Source of the DNA: Spirillospora albida
Lineage (GTDB): Bacteria > Actinomycetota > Actinomycetes > Streptosporangiales > Streptosporangiaceae
NCBI RefSeq assembly: GCF_000718255.1
Contig: NZ_JOFJ01000023.1
Coordinates: 16,803 to 80,802 of the forward strand
Direction: 5' to 3'
DNA: 64,000 bases
Shown here: positions 54,093 to 62,959 of the stretch, piece after piece
How the letters are laid out: every line of letters begins with the position of its first letter
Numbering within the stretch: the stretch's first letter is position 1
Program-made: the position numbers and the translations under genes
The notes under the pieces: model-generated
Told to the model about the DNA's origin: nothing
Seen by the model: only the letters and a program-made list of their open reading frames with translations
The model's database searches: none

Positions 54093-55294
54093 CGGATACC
54101 TCCCACGAAACGGCCGGGTGACAGCCGATGGTCCGGGTCGAACTGGTCCTTGACGCGCCGCATCAACGCGAGTGCCGGGACAGGCCCCCAGGCGTCGACG
54201 GCTTCGCGAACGTCCTCGGGGGCGTACCGGACGACCGCCCCGCCGCGATGGGCGCCGAGGACGTCGCGGAGGGCCCCGAGGAGCCGCACCGCCACGTCGG
54301 GCGGCGAGCCGGCCGGCAGGCCGACGTGGCCGTGCCCGTCGCCGTTCCAGGTCACGGCCGTTCCCGCCGTGGCGAGGAGATCGGGCAGCGCGGTCGGAGG
54401 GGCGGTCACGTCGATGAGGGTGGTGCCGTCCGGGTAGCGCCCCCAGCCCGCCGGAGGGTCCCCGCCGATCTCGGCGTCCCCGCCGAGGAGTCCCGCCGTG
54501 GTCCGGGCGCGGAGCGAGAGGCCGTCGGGAACGCCCTCCAGCAGGACGGCGACCTTTCCCGGGCCGATGTACTCGACCGCGCTCGCGGCCACCGGCGAGT
54601 GGAGAACGGCCTGGACCGCCTCGTACGCCTGCTTCGGGCCGTCCACGTCCCGCGTCACCCACGCGCGCGCCGCCGGGACGGGATGGAGCCGGAACGTGGC
54701 CTCCACGATGAGGCCCAGGGTGCCGAAGGAGCCGCAGAACAGCCGCCCGAGGTCGTACCCGGCGACGTTCTTGACGACCTTGCCGCCGGAACGGGCGACC
54801 TGCCCGTCCGCCCTGACGATGGTGAGACCGATGACCAGGTTCCGGGGCGTTCCGTACAGGGTGCGGAGGGGGCCCGCGGCGGCGGTGGCGATCGTCCCGC
54901 CGACCGTGGAGCCGGGCAGGGGGACGTCCAGGGCGAGCCGCTGCCCCCGTTCCGCGAGCACCTCGGCGAGCCGCTCCATCGGCATGCCCGCCTGGGCGGA
55001 CACGACCAGGTCACCGGAGGTGTGCTCCAGCAGCGCGTCCAGACGGCGGGTGTCCACCAGCAGATCGCAGCGGGCGGGGGGCGCGCCCCAGTCGAGACGG
55101 GTCTCGCCACCACGCGGGACGACGGCGAGCCCCAGCGCGGCGGCGACGCGCATGACCCCGGCGGCCTCGTCGACGCTCGAGGGGGCGGCGACCAGCGCCG
55201 GCTCCACCCCGAGGACGCCCTCCTCGGGCTCCCCCGGACGGACGTCACCGCACACGGCCGCCAGCGCGTCCAGTGCCTTCGCGGAGGTGGCCAT
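54089..55294 (-). CDS. glcE: Glycolate oxidase FAD-binding subunit GlcE
   Basis: This 401-residue FAD-linked protein of the PCMH type is smaller than GlcD. The FAD segment has VPRGGETRLDWG at about 60-70, PGSTVGGTIATAAAGP at about 130 and GGKVVKNVAGYDLGRLFCGSFG at about 165-186. It ends KDQFDPDHRLSPGRFVGGI, the standard terminus. Its start shares one base with the glcD stop and its stop overlaps glcF, so the three subunits are made together. The name is given by position and similarity. Confidence 0.9.
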   Translation of the reverse strand: MATSAKALDALAAVCGDVRPGEPEEGVLGVEPALVAAPSSVDEAAGVMRVAAALGLAVVPRGGETRLDWGAPPARCDLLVDTRRLDALLEHTSGDLVVSAQAGMPMERLAEVLAERGQRLALDVPLPGSTVGGTIATAAAGPLRTLYGTPRNLVIGLTIVRADGQVARSGGKVVKNVAGYDLGRLFCGSFGTLGLIVEATFRLHPVPAARAWVTRDVDGPKQAYEAVQAVLHSPVAASAVEYIGPGKVAVLLEGVPDGLSLRARTTAGLLGGDAEIGGDPPAGWGRYPDGTTLIDVTAPPTALPDLLATAGTAVTWNGDGHGHVGLPAGSPPDVAVRLLGALRDVLGAHRGGAVVRYAPEDVREAVDAWGPVPALALMRRVKDQFDPDHRLSPGRFVGGIR

Positions 55295-56742
55295 CAGAAC
55301 AGGTCCGCCTTTCCCTCGAACGGGTGGGGGCCCTTCCGGACGCCGGGGACCTCGCCGCACAGGCGAGGAGTGGGGAAGACCTTCCCCGGATTGCACAGCC
55401 CGCCGGGATCGAACCCGCACCGGACCATCTGCATCGTGTCCAGATCGGCCTCGGTGAACATGCGGGGCATGTAGCGGGCCTTGTCCACCCCGACCCCGTG
55501 CTCGCCCGTGATGGATCCACCGTGCTCGATACACAGGTCGAGGATCGCGCCCGACACCTCTTCCGCGCGCTCCGCCGCGCCCGGTTCCGCGTCGTCGAAC
55601 AGGACCAGCGGATGGAGGTTGCCGTCCCCGGCGTGGAACACGTTCGCGACGCGCACGCCCGACTCCGCCGACAGGGCGTCGATACGGGCCAGGACCTGGG
55701 GCAGGGCCGTGCGGGGGATGACACCGTCCTGGACGATGTAGGCGGGGCTGATCCGGCCGACCGCCGCGAACGCGGACTTGCGGCCCTTCCAGATGAGGGC
55801 GCGCTCCGCGTCGTCGGCGGCGATCCGGATCTCGAACGCGCCCGCGTCCCGGCACAGCCGCTCCACGTCCGCGAACTGGGCCGCGACCTCCGGTTCCGGC
55901 CCGTCCAGCTCCACGATGAGGACCGCCCCGGCGCCCGGCGGGTACGCGCAGTTCACCGCCGCCTCGGCCGCCTCGATGGAGAGCGCGTCCATCATCTCGA
56001 TCGCCGCCGGGACGACTCCCGCGCCGATGATCGCCGACACCGCGCGGCCGCCCGCCTCGATCGACTCGAACGCCGCCAGCAGCGTCTGCACGGTCTGCGG
56101 CACCCGCGTGAGCCGAACCGTGATCTTCGTGGTGATGCCGAGCGTGCCCTCCGCCCCCACGAAGACCCCGAGGAGGTCGTAACCGGGGCCGTCGGCCGCG
56201 AGCTCGACGATCTCCCCGTCCGGCGTCACGACCTCGCAGGCCAGGACGTGATGCGCGGTGAACCCGTACTTGAGGCAGTGCGCGCCGCCCGAGTTCTCCG
56301 CGACGTTGCCGCCGACGGAGCAGATCTGCTGGCTGGACGGGTCGGGCGCGAAGTAGTAGCCGTCGGCGCGGACCGCGCGCGTCACGTCCAGGTTGATCAC
56401 GCCAGGCTCGACCACCGCGCGCTGGTTCGGGATGTCGATCTCGAGGATCCGCCGCATCCGGGACGTGACGATCAGCACGCCGTCCGTGCGGGGGAGCGCG
56501 CCTCCGGAAAGGCCCGTCCCGGACCCCCGCGCCACGTAGGGGACCCCCGCGCGCACGCATTCCCGCACCACCCCGGCGACCTGTTCGGCGCTGTCGGGCA
56601 GCACCACGATCCCCGGGGTGGCCCGATGGTTGGTCAGCCCATCGCACTCGTAGGTGCGCAACCGAACCGGGTCGGTGATGACCCGATCGCCTCCCAGCAG
56701 AACGTCAAGGTCGCGAGCGAGCGTCCGGAGCACCGAGTCCAT
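55294..56742 (-). CDS. glcD: Glycolate oxidase FAD-linked subunit GlcD
   Basis: This 482-residue flavoprotein oxidises glycolate (or D-lactate-like 2-hydroxy acids) to glyoxylate. The FAD-binding PCMH domain has VARGSGTGLSGGALP at about 80-95 and CSVGGNVAENSGGAHCLKYG at about 150. The C-terminal FAD-oxidase domain has NVFHAGDGNLHPL at about 395 and GEHGVGVDK near 440. The ATG at 56742 is used; ATGs at 56778 and 56784 are possible. It starts the glcDEF operon, with aceB upstream on the same strand behind a strong terminator. Glycolate is favoured as substrate because of glcE/glcF and malate synthase. Confidence 0.91.
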   Translation of the reverse strand: MDSVLRTLARDLDVLLGGDRVITDPVRLRTYECDGLTNHRATPGIVVLPDSAEQVAGVVRECVRAGVPYVARGSGTGLSGGALPRTDGVLIVTSRMRRILEIDIPNQRAVVEPGVINLDVTRAVRADGYYFAPDPSSQQICSVGGNVAENSGGAHCLKYGFTAHHVLACEVVTPDGEIVELAADGPGYDLLGVFVGAEGTLGITTKITVRLTRVPQTVQTLLAAFESIEAGGRAVSAIIGAGVVPAAIEMMDALSIEAAEAAVNCAYPPGAGAVLIVELDGPEPEVAAQFADVERLCRDAGAFEIRIAADDAERALIWKGRKSAFAAVGRISPAYIVQDGVIPRTALPQVLARIDALSAESGVRVANVFHAGDGNLHPLVLFDDAEPGAAERAEEVSGAILDLCIEHGGSITGEHGVGVDKARYMPRMFTEADLDTMQMVRCGFDPGGLCNPGKVFPTPRLCGEVPGVRKGPHPFEGKADLF

Positions 56743-56862
56743 ACCCTCACCATCCTCCAGCTCCGAGAGCATCCGCATCCGGGCCCTGCCGACCATTCCA
56801 TCAAGAGGCGGACGCCCCGACAGCGCACAGCCGGCAGACCCGATCCTGAGGCTCGGCCGACG

Positions 56863-56917
56863 GTCACGGGCCGTGCGGCCTCCGCGTTCAACGCGCGGAG
56901 GCCGCACGACCCGTGAC
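56863..56917. terminator. 24-bp hairpin after aceB
   Basis: The left arm (56863-56886, GTCACGGGCCGTGC...) and right arm (56894-56917) match over 24 positions with one mismatch around a 7-base loop. It lies 28 bases after the aceB stop and before glcD, so aceB and glcDEF are separate transcripts. Confidence 0.9.
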
Positions 56918-56944
56918 GGGGTGCGAGGGGGTCGCCCCTGGGAA

Positions 56945-58552
56945 CTACGGCATCCGCTCGTACGCCGGCGTGGTGAGGAAGTCCTTGTACTCGCCCGCGA
57001 GGGTGACCTCCTTGAAGAGGGCCACGGCCTGGTCGTAGCGGGGCTCGTTGTAGGCGTCGCCCAGCTCGGCCCGGATCTTCGCGAGTTCCTCGTCGAGGAT
57101 CTGCTCGACGAGTTCCGCGGTGACCTTCTGGCCCTCCTTGAGGGTGATGCCGTTGTAGATCCACTGCCAGACCTGGGAGCGGGAGATCTCGGCGGTGGCC
57201 GCGTCCTCCATCAGGTTGTGGATGGCGACGGCGCCGGAACCGTTCAGCCAGGTCGCGAGGTAGCGGAGCGCCACGTCGATGTTGTTGCGCAGGCCGGCCT
57301 CGGTGATGTCGCCGGGGGTGGCGGCGACGTTCAGCAGGTCGGCGGCGGTGACGGAGACGTCCTCGCGCAGGCGGTCCCGCTGGTTCGGCTTGTCGCCGAG
57401 GACGCCGTCGAACACCTCGCGGCAGATCGGGACGAGGTCGGGGTGCGCGACCCAGGAGCCGTCGAAGCCGTCGCCGGACTCGCGGGTCTTGTCGGCGCGG
57501 ACCTTCTCCAGCGCGACCTTGTTCACGGCCTCGTCCTTGCGGGACGGGATGAACGCGGCCATGCCGCCGATCGCGTGCGCGCCCCGCTTGTGGCACGTCC
57601 GGACGAGCAGTTCGGTGTAGGCGCGCATGAACGGCGCCGTCATGGTGATGGCGTTGCGCTCGGGGAGGACGAACTCGGCCCCGCGGTCGCGGAACTTCTT
57701 GATGACCGAGAAGAGGTAGTCCCAGCGGCCGGCGTTGAGGCCCGCGGAGTGGTCGCGCAGCTCGTAGAGGATCTCCTCCATCTCGAACGCGGCGGGGATG
57801 GTCTCGATCAGGACGGTGGCCCGGATGGTGCCGCGCGGGATGTCGAGGTGGTCCTGGGCGAGGTTGAAGGCGTCGTTCCAGAGACGCGCCTCCAGGTGGC
57901 TCTCCATCTTGGGCAGGTAGAAGTACGGGCCCTTGCCCTTGGCCATCTGGCGGCGGGCGCAGTGGAAGAGGTAGAGGCCGAAGTCGAAGAGCGATCCGGA
58001 CACCGGCTCGCCGTCGACCAGGAGGTGCTTCTCCTCCATATGCCATCCGCGGGGGCGCACGACGATGGTCGCGAGGTCCTCGTCGGCCTTCAGGGCGTAG
58101 CCCTTGCCCGACTTGGGGTCGGTGAAGTCGATGGTGCGGTCGAGGGCGTCGCGCAGGCTGAGCTGCCCCTCGATCATGTTGTCCCACAGCGGGGTGTTGG
58201 CGTCCTCGAAGTCGGCCAGCCACACCTTCGCGCCCGAGTTCAGCGCGTTGATCGTCATCTTGCGGTCGGTCGGGCCGGTGATCTCGACGCGGCGGTCCTC
58301 CAGGCCGGGGGCCGGGTCGGCCACCCGCCAGGAGCCGTCGGCGCGGACGTCCGCGGTCTCGGGGAGGAAGTCGAGGGTCCCGCCCGCCGACAGCGCGCGC
58401 TGCCGCTCGACGCGGGCGGCGAGCAGCTCCTCGCGCCGCGCGCCGAAGGCGCGCTGGAGGGCGGCGACCAGGGCGAGCGCCTCGGGCGTCAGGATCTCCT
58501 CGTAGCGTTCGCCGAGGGGTCCGTTCACCTCGACGCCGTCAAGTCCAGCCAT
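56945..58552 (-). CDS. aceB: Malate synthase A
   Basis: This 535-residue enzyme condenses glyoxylate with acetyl-CoA to malate. Conserved segments are DFEDANTPLWDNMIEGQ at about 112-130, VRPRGWHMEEKH at about 160, RATVLIETIPAAFEMEEI at about 250 (with catalytic Arg and Glu), GRWDYLFSVIKKF, and DGSWVAHPDLVPI near 355. Length fits the A isoform rather than the about 720-residue G isoform. Its neighbour glcDEF produces glyoxylate. No isocitrate lyase gene is in the window, so the local role is glycolate/glyoxylate use rather than the full glyoxylate shunt. Confidence 0.94.
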   Translation of the reverse strand: MAGLDGVEVNGPLGERYEEILTPEALALVAALQRAFGARREELLAARVERQRALSAGGTLDFLPETADVRADGSWRVADPAPGLEDRRVEITGPTDRKMTINALNSGAKVWLADFEDANTPLWDNMIEGQLSLRDALDRTIDFTDPKSGKGYALKADEDLATIVVRPRGWHMEEKHLLVDGEPVSGSLFDFGLYLFHCARRQMAKGKGPYFYLPKMESHLEARLWNDAFNLAQDHLDIPRGTIRATVLIETIPAAFEMEEILYELRDHSAGLNAGRWDYLFSVIKKFRDRGAEFVLPERNAITMTAPFMRAYTELLVRTCHKRGAHAIGGMAAFIPSRKDEAVNKVALEKVRADKTRESGDGFDGSWVAHPDLVPICREVFDGVLGDKPNQRDRLREDVSVTAADLLNVAATPGDITEAGLRNNIDVALRYLATWLNGSGAVAIHNLMEDAATAEISRSQVWQWIYNGITLKEGQKVTAELVEQILDEELAKIRAELGDAYNEPRYDQAVALFKEVTLAGEYKDFLTTPAYERMP

Positions 58553-58570
58553 CGGCCCGCCTTTCGTATC

Positions 58571-58582
58571 GTGAAATTTCAC
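58571..58582. promoter_or_regulatory. Perfect palindrome GTGAAATTTCAC upstream of aceB
   Basis: This 12-base perfect dyad lies 18 bases before the aceB start, in an unusually AT-rich stretch. It is a good candidate operator for a repressor of malate synthase, for example an IclR- or GntR-type protein. The regulator is not encoded here. Confidence 0.5.
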
Positions 58583-58765
58583 TTCTGTTACGTGGAGAAC
58601 GGTACTCGCCGGTAGCGAGGACGGTCAAAGCGGGGGCACGCGGGACACGTCCCCCCGTCCGTCCAAGTGAACCCGCCCCCGGAATAAGCGCGTGACCTCG
58701 CCGGAGGGCGCGTGAGACGATCGCGTGGAAGATACGGCCGCCCCGCGGCGTTCTACAGAGGACAT

Positions 58766-60190
58766 ATGACTCAACCTTTCTTCGAAGACCAGGACCCGGC
58801 CGAGTTCGACCCCATGACGGGGGAGCTCGACCTGGAGGACAGGCGCGCCCTGCGCCGCGTCGCGGGACTGTCCACCGAGCTGACCGACGTCACCGAGGTC
58901 GAGTACCGCGCGCTCCGCCTGGAGCGCGTCGTCCTCGTCGGCGTGTGGACGGAGGGCACGGCCGAGATGGCCGACAACTCCCTCCGCGAACTCGCCCTCC
59001 TCGCCGAGACCGCCGGATCCGAGGTGCTCGAGGGGCTCGTCCAGCGCCGCTCCCGCCCCGACCCCGCCACCTACATCGGCTCCGGCAAGGCCGCCGAGCT
59101 GCGCGACGTCGTCATCGCCACGGGCGCCGACACCGTCATCTGCGACGGCGAGCTGGCCCCGAGCCAGCTGCGGCACCTGGAGGAGCTCGTCCAGGTCAAG
59201 GTGATCGACCGCACGGCGCTGATCCTCGACATCTTCGCCCAGCACGCCAAGAGCCGCGAGGGCAAGGCGCAGGTCGAACTCGCCCAGCTGAACTACCTCC
59301 TGCCGCGCCTGCGCGGCTGGGGCGGCAACCTGTCCCGGCAGGTCGGCGGCCGTGCCGCCGGCGGCGTCGGCATCGGCGGCCGCGGCCCCGGCGAGACCAA
59401 GATCGAGCTGGACCGGCGCCGGATCCGCACCCGGATGGCCAAGCTCCGCCGCGAGATCGGCGGGATGTCCAAGGCGCGCGACACCAAGCGCGGCGAGCGC
59501 CGCCGCCACGGGGTGCCCTCCGTCGCCATCGCCGGCTACACCAACGCGGGCAAGTCCTCGCTGCTCAACCGGCTCACCGGTGCCGGGGTCCTGGTGGAGG
59601 ACGCCCTGTTCGCCACCCTCGACCCCACCGTCCGCCGCGCCGAGACCCCCGGCGGTCGCGCCTACACGCTCGCCGACACGGTCGGCTTCGTCCGGCACCT
59701 CCCGCACCAGCTCGTCGAGGCGTTCCGCTCGACCCTGGAGGAGGTCACCGACGCGGGCCTGATCCTGCACGTCGTGGACGGGTCGGACCCCGACCCGGAG
59801 GCGCAGCTGGACGCCGTCCGCGAGGTCCTGCGCGACATCGGCGCGGACCGCATCCCGGAGATCGTCGTCATCAACAAGGCGGACGCGGCGGACGAACACG
59901 CCCTGGCCCGCCTCCGGCGCCGCGAAACGCACAGCGTCGTCGTGTCCGCCCGCACCGGTTTCGGGATGGCGGAACTGCGCGCCGCGATCGAGGCCGACCT
60001 GCCGGGCCTCGACGCCGAACTGCACGTCCTCGTCCCGTACGACCGGGGCGACCTGGTCGCGCAGGCGCACGAGCGCGGCGAGGTGCTCAAGCAGGAGCAC
60101 CAGCCGGAGGGCACCGCCCTGCACGTCCGGGTCCCCGCCGACCTCGCCGGGGAGCTGGCCCGCTACGAGACCGCCACGCCGACCACCTGA
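58766..60190 (+). CDS. hflX: Ribosome-associated GTPase HflX
   Basis: This 474-residue GTPase binds the 50S subunit and rescues stalled or heat-damaged ribosomes. The N-terminal HflX domain has YIGSGKAAELRD at about 110 and the glycine-rich linker GRGPGETKIELDRRRI near 208. The G domain has G1 GYTNAGKSSLLN from about 257, the G2-G3 region ATLDPTVRR and DTVGFVRHLPHQLVEAF, and G4 NKADAAD. AGAGGA precedes the ATG. It normally lies a few kb after dapF in Streptomyces; here 15 kb intervenes. Confidence 0.94.
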   Translation: MTQPFFEDQDPAEFDPMTGELDLEDRRALRRVAGLSTELTDVTEVEYRALRLERVVLVGVWTEGTAEMADNSLRELALLAETAGSEVLEGLVQRRSRPDPATYIGSGKAAELRDVVIATGADTVICDGELAPSQLRHLEELVQVKVIDRTALILDIFAQHAKSREGKAQVELAQLNYLLPRLRGWGGNLSRQVGGRAAGGVGIGGRGPGETKIELDRRRIRTRMAKLRREIGGMSKARDTKRGERRRHGVPSVAIAGYTNAGKSSLLNRLTGAGVLVEDALFATLDPTVRRAETPGGRAYTLADTVGFVRHLPHQLVEAFRSTLEEVTDAGLILHVVDGSDPDPEAQLDAVREVLRDIGADRIPEIVVINKADAADEHALARLRRRETHSVVVSARTGFGMAELRAAIEADLPGLDAELHVLVPYDRGDLVAQAHERGEVLKQEHQPEGTALHVRVPADLAGELARYETATPTT

Positions 60191-60208
60191 CCGGAACCGG
60201 GGTTCCGG
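60191..60208. terminator. GC hairpin directly after hflX
   Basis: CCGGAACC and GGTTCCGG are separated by two bases and begin at the base after the hflX stop. A second inverted pair (GGAACACCGGTTCC) follows 15 bases later. Together they probably end the transcript. Confidence 0.55.
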
Positions 60209-60674
60209 TCCGCTGGAACACCGGTTCCGCGGGAGCGCCGTCGCCCGGTGGTGACGGCTTTCCGCATTCCGCTTGACGCCCCGCGGGGAACCCGTACGGT
60301 CATAGAGCCGAGGGGCGGGTGAGGGCCATCGAAGCGCTGCGGGGAGCACCGAACGGTCCGTGCGCCGCGTCCCGGTGGTCCCGGCGGACGCCTGTCCGCG
60401 TCCGGTACGATCTGATGCCTGGAACCTCCCGCCGGGCGGGGGCGTTCCCCCGCCAGAGGTTGTCGGACGGGCCGTCAGTGCACTACCGTGACGAAACCGA
60501 TATCTCCGGTCTCGTTGCCCGTGGTGGCCATCCGGCCACCCGATCCATCAATGGTGAATCGCCTGCACCCAGTCGGCGTTTCGGATCGAGAGCAGGTGGC
60601 CCACCCGATGGCAGGTCTCCACATCGCGACGAGAGCCGATGGCGCGCCCCATCGCTCTCCAGGTCGGTGAACCC
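60209..60674 (+). other. 466-bp region upstream of hutI with a promoter and possible structured leader
   Basis: TTGACG at 60273-60278 and TACGGT at 60295-60300, 16 bases apart, form a good housekeeping promoter. If used, it gives a leader of about 370 bases before hutI. This leader is lower in GC than the genes and contains the hairpin GGTGGCC-ATCC-GGCCACC at 60523-60540. Frames crossing it do not look like protein. Confidence 0.45.
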
Positions 60675-61889
60675 ATGACGGTACGGCTGTTGACCAACAT
60701 CGGCAGGCTCTGGACGGGCACCGATGTCTGCAGCAACGCCGCCGTGCTCATCAACGACGACCGCATCGTCTGGGCCGGTCCCGCGTCCGACCTCCCGCAG
60801 AGCGTGCCCGGGGTCATCGACGACATCGTGGACGTCGACCACGTCGAGAACCTCGGCGGCGGCCTCGTCACACCCGGCCTCATCGACGCGCACGCCCACC
60901 CGGTCTACGCGGGCAACCGCTGGGCCGAGCTCGCCATGCGCACCAGCGGCTCGCCCCAGTCCGCCATCACCGCGGCGGGAGGCGGCGTCAACTCCACCGT
61001 CACCGTCACCCGCGGGACCGACCCGTGGACCCTGTGCAATGGCGTCCGCGAACGCCTCCGCCAGTGGATCGTCGCCGGCACCACCACGGTCGAGGCCAAG
61101 ACCGGCTACCACCTCACCCGCGACGGCGAACTCGCCGACATCCGGATGCTCCGCTCGCTCGAGGGCGAGCCGTCCATGCCCCGGATCCACGCCACCTTCC
61201 TCGCCGCCCACATCCTCCCGCCCGAGTTCTTCGGACGCCGCCGCGACTACATCGAGGCCGTCCGCCTCTGGGCCGGCGACGCCGCCGTCGCGGGCGCCGA
61301 CTCCATCGACGTCTACTGCGACGAGGGCCACTTCACCCCGGAGGAGGCCCGCGCGCTCCTGCTCACCGGCAAGCGCGCCGGCCTCAAGGCCCGCATGCAC
61401 GCCTGCGCCGACGAGCGCATCGGCGCCGCCCAGGTCGCCGCGGAGGTGGGCTGCGCGTCCGCCGACCTGCTCACCCAGGCCAACGACGACGACATCAAGG
61501 CCCTCGCCCACGCCGGCGTCACCGCCACCGTCTGCCCCGGCAGCTCGCTGAACAGCAGCCGCCCGCCCGCGCCCGTCCGGCAGATGCTCGACCGCGGCGT
61601 CACCGTCGCCCTCGGCACGGACCACAACCCGGGCCAGTGCGGCATCACGTCCATGCCGCTGGTCATCGGCCTGTCCGTCGCCATGTTCGGCCTGTCCGTC
61701 ACCGAGGCGCTCCGAGCAGCCACCCTCGGAGGCGCGGCCGCGCTGCGCTACGGCGACCGCGGCTCCCTCGCCCCCGGCATGCTCGCCGACATCGTCCTCT
61801 GGGACGCCGACCACGAGGGCGCCTTCGCCTGGGCCTTCGGCCTGCGGGCCCTGAGGGTCTGGCGCGGCGGAGTCCCCGTCCAGCACTGA
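60675..61889 (+). CDS. hutI: Imidazolonepropionase
   Basis: This 404-residue amidohydrolase opens imidazolone propionate to N-formimino-L-glutamate in histidine breakdown. Metal and substrate motifs are present: DAHAHPVYAGNRWAE (about 71-85), KTGYHL at about 148, HATFLAAHILP at about 175, DEGHF near 218, HACADE near 242 and GTDHNPG near 315. The terminal LRVWRGGVPVQH is usual. The ribosome-binding site is weak (GGTGA). No other hut gene is in the window, so it is a lone gene, though the sequence looks like a true HutI rather than a general amidohydrolase. Confidence 0.88.
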   Translation: MTVRLLTNIGRLWTGTDVCSNAAVLINDDRIVWAGPASDLPQSVPGVIDDIVDVDHVENLGGGLVTPGLIDAHAHPVYAGNRWAELAMRTSGSPQSAITAAGGGVNSTVTVTRGTDPWTLCNGVRERLRQWIVAGTTTVEAKTGYHLTRDGELADIRMLRSLEGEPSMPRIHATFLAAHILPPEFFGRRRDYIEAVRLWAGDAAVAGADSIDVYCDEGHFTPEEARALLLTGKRAGLKARMHACADERIGAAQVAAEVGCASADLLTQANDDDIKALAHAGVTATVCPGSSLNSSRPPAPVRQMLDRGVTVALGTDHNPGQCGITSMPLVIGLSVAMFGLSVTEALRAATLGGAAALRYGDRGSLAPGMLADIVLWDADHEGAFAWAFGLRALRVWRGGVPVQH

Positions 61890-62030
61890 CGCCCCTCTCC
61901 CTGAAGGACACGGGCAGGGTGATACGAGGACACCGGCACAGGGAGTGACGCGCCCGCCCAAATGAGTGAGCGGTGCGGCGCCCGTTACGCGGTGGAACAA
62001 ACCGGACACGCGAAGGACGCGCGGGACGGG

Positions 62031-62036
62031 TAGTGT
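62031..62036 (+). promoter_or_regulatory. -10 hexamer TAGTGT before degV
   Basis: TAGTGT is separated by 7 bases (CACAGGC) from the degV ATG at 62044. There is no ribosome-binding site, which indicates a leaderless transcript. Confidence 0.5.
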
Positions 62037-62043
62037 CACAGGC

Positions 62044-62889
62044 ATGGGCAGTGCGGTAGCGGTCGTGACGGATTCCACCGCCTACCTTCCGCCCGGTCTC
62101 GCCGAACGGCACGGGCTGACCGTCGTCCCCCTGCAGATCGCCGTCGCCGGCGCCGTACGGGACGAGAACGAGATCAGCACCGCCGAAGCGGCCGCTGCGC
62201 TGAAGGAATGGCGCCCCGTCACCACGTCGCGCCCGGCACCCCAGCGTTTCGCGCAGACCTACCAGGCCGTGGCGGCGGCGGGCGCGAGCCGGATCGTCTC
62301 GGTCCACCTCTCGGCCGCGATGTCCGGGACGGTCGAGGCCGCGCGCCTGGCCGCCGGGGACGCGCCGGTCCCCGTCACGGTCGTCGACAGCGGCACCCTG
62401 GGCCTGGGCCTGGGCTTCGCCGCGCTCTCGGCCGCCGCCGCGGCGCTGGCGGACGCCACCGTGGACGAGGTCGTCGCGGCCGCCGAACGCCGCGCCGCCC
62501 TCACACGATCGCTCTTCTACGTCGACACCCTGGAGCACCTGCGCCGCGGCGGCCGGATCGGCGCCGCGGCGACCCTGGTCGGATCGGCGCTCATGGTCAA
62601 GCCGCTGCTGCACATCCTGGACGGCAGGATCGCGCCCTTGGAGAAGGTCCGGACGTCATCGCGCGCCCTGGCCCGGCTGGCGGAGCTCGCCGTCGCCGAA
62701 GCCGGTGACCGCCCCGTCGATCTCGGCATCCAGCACCTGGCGGCCGGAGCCCGTGCCGAGACGCTCGCGGCCCGCCTGCGGGAGCGCATCCCCCACGTCG
62801 CCGACATCTACGTGGGCGAGGTGGGGCCGGTCATCGGCGCCCATGTCGGCCCCGGGATGCTGGGCGTGGTCGTGGCCCCCCACCTGTAG
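62044..62889 (+). CDS. DegV family fatty-acid-binding protein
   Basis: This 281-residue protein of the DegV/FakB type binds a single fatty acid, and in firmicutes presents it to the kinase FakA. Motifs are VTDSTAYLP at about 8-16, VTTSRPAP at about 59-66 (fatty-acid carboxylate contacts), VHLSAAMSGTVEAARLA, VDSGTLGLGLGF and DTLEHLRRGGRIGA near 160. No fakA-like gene is adjacent. degV-comEA-comEC is a common actinobacterial order. Confidence 0.9.
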   Translation: MGSAVAVVTDSTAYLPPGLAERHGLTVVPLQIAVAGAVRDENEISTAEAAAALKEWRPVTTSRPAPQRFAQTYQAVAAAGASRIVSVHLSAAMSGTVEAARLAAGDAPVPVTVVDSGTLGLGLGFAALSAAAAALADATVDEVVAAAERRAALTRSLFYVDTLEHLRRGGRIGAAATLVGSALMVKPLLHILDGRIAPLEKVRTSSRALARLAELAVAEAGDRPVDLGIQHLAAGARAETLAARLRERIPHVADIYVGEVGPVIGAHVGPGMLGVVVAPHL

Positions 62890-62946
62890 CCGCTCGGGAG
62901 TTATCCACAATCGACGGATCGTGACCGGCGCCGCCGAGCCGCGGCC

Positions 62947-62952
62947 TACCGT
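62947..62952 (+). promoter_or_regulatory. -10 hexamer TACCGT before comEA
   Basis: TACCGT is followed by 7 bases (CCGTCCC) and the comEA ATG at 62960, without a ribosome-binding site, again the leaderless layout. Confidence 0.5.
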
Positions 62953-62959
62953 CCGTCCC

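Noticed and set aside
60319..60678. Frame of 119 codons upstream of hutI
   Set aside because: Random-looking residues and overlap with the hutI start; the region is better explained as leader DNA.
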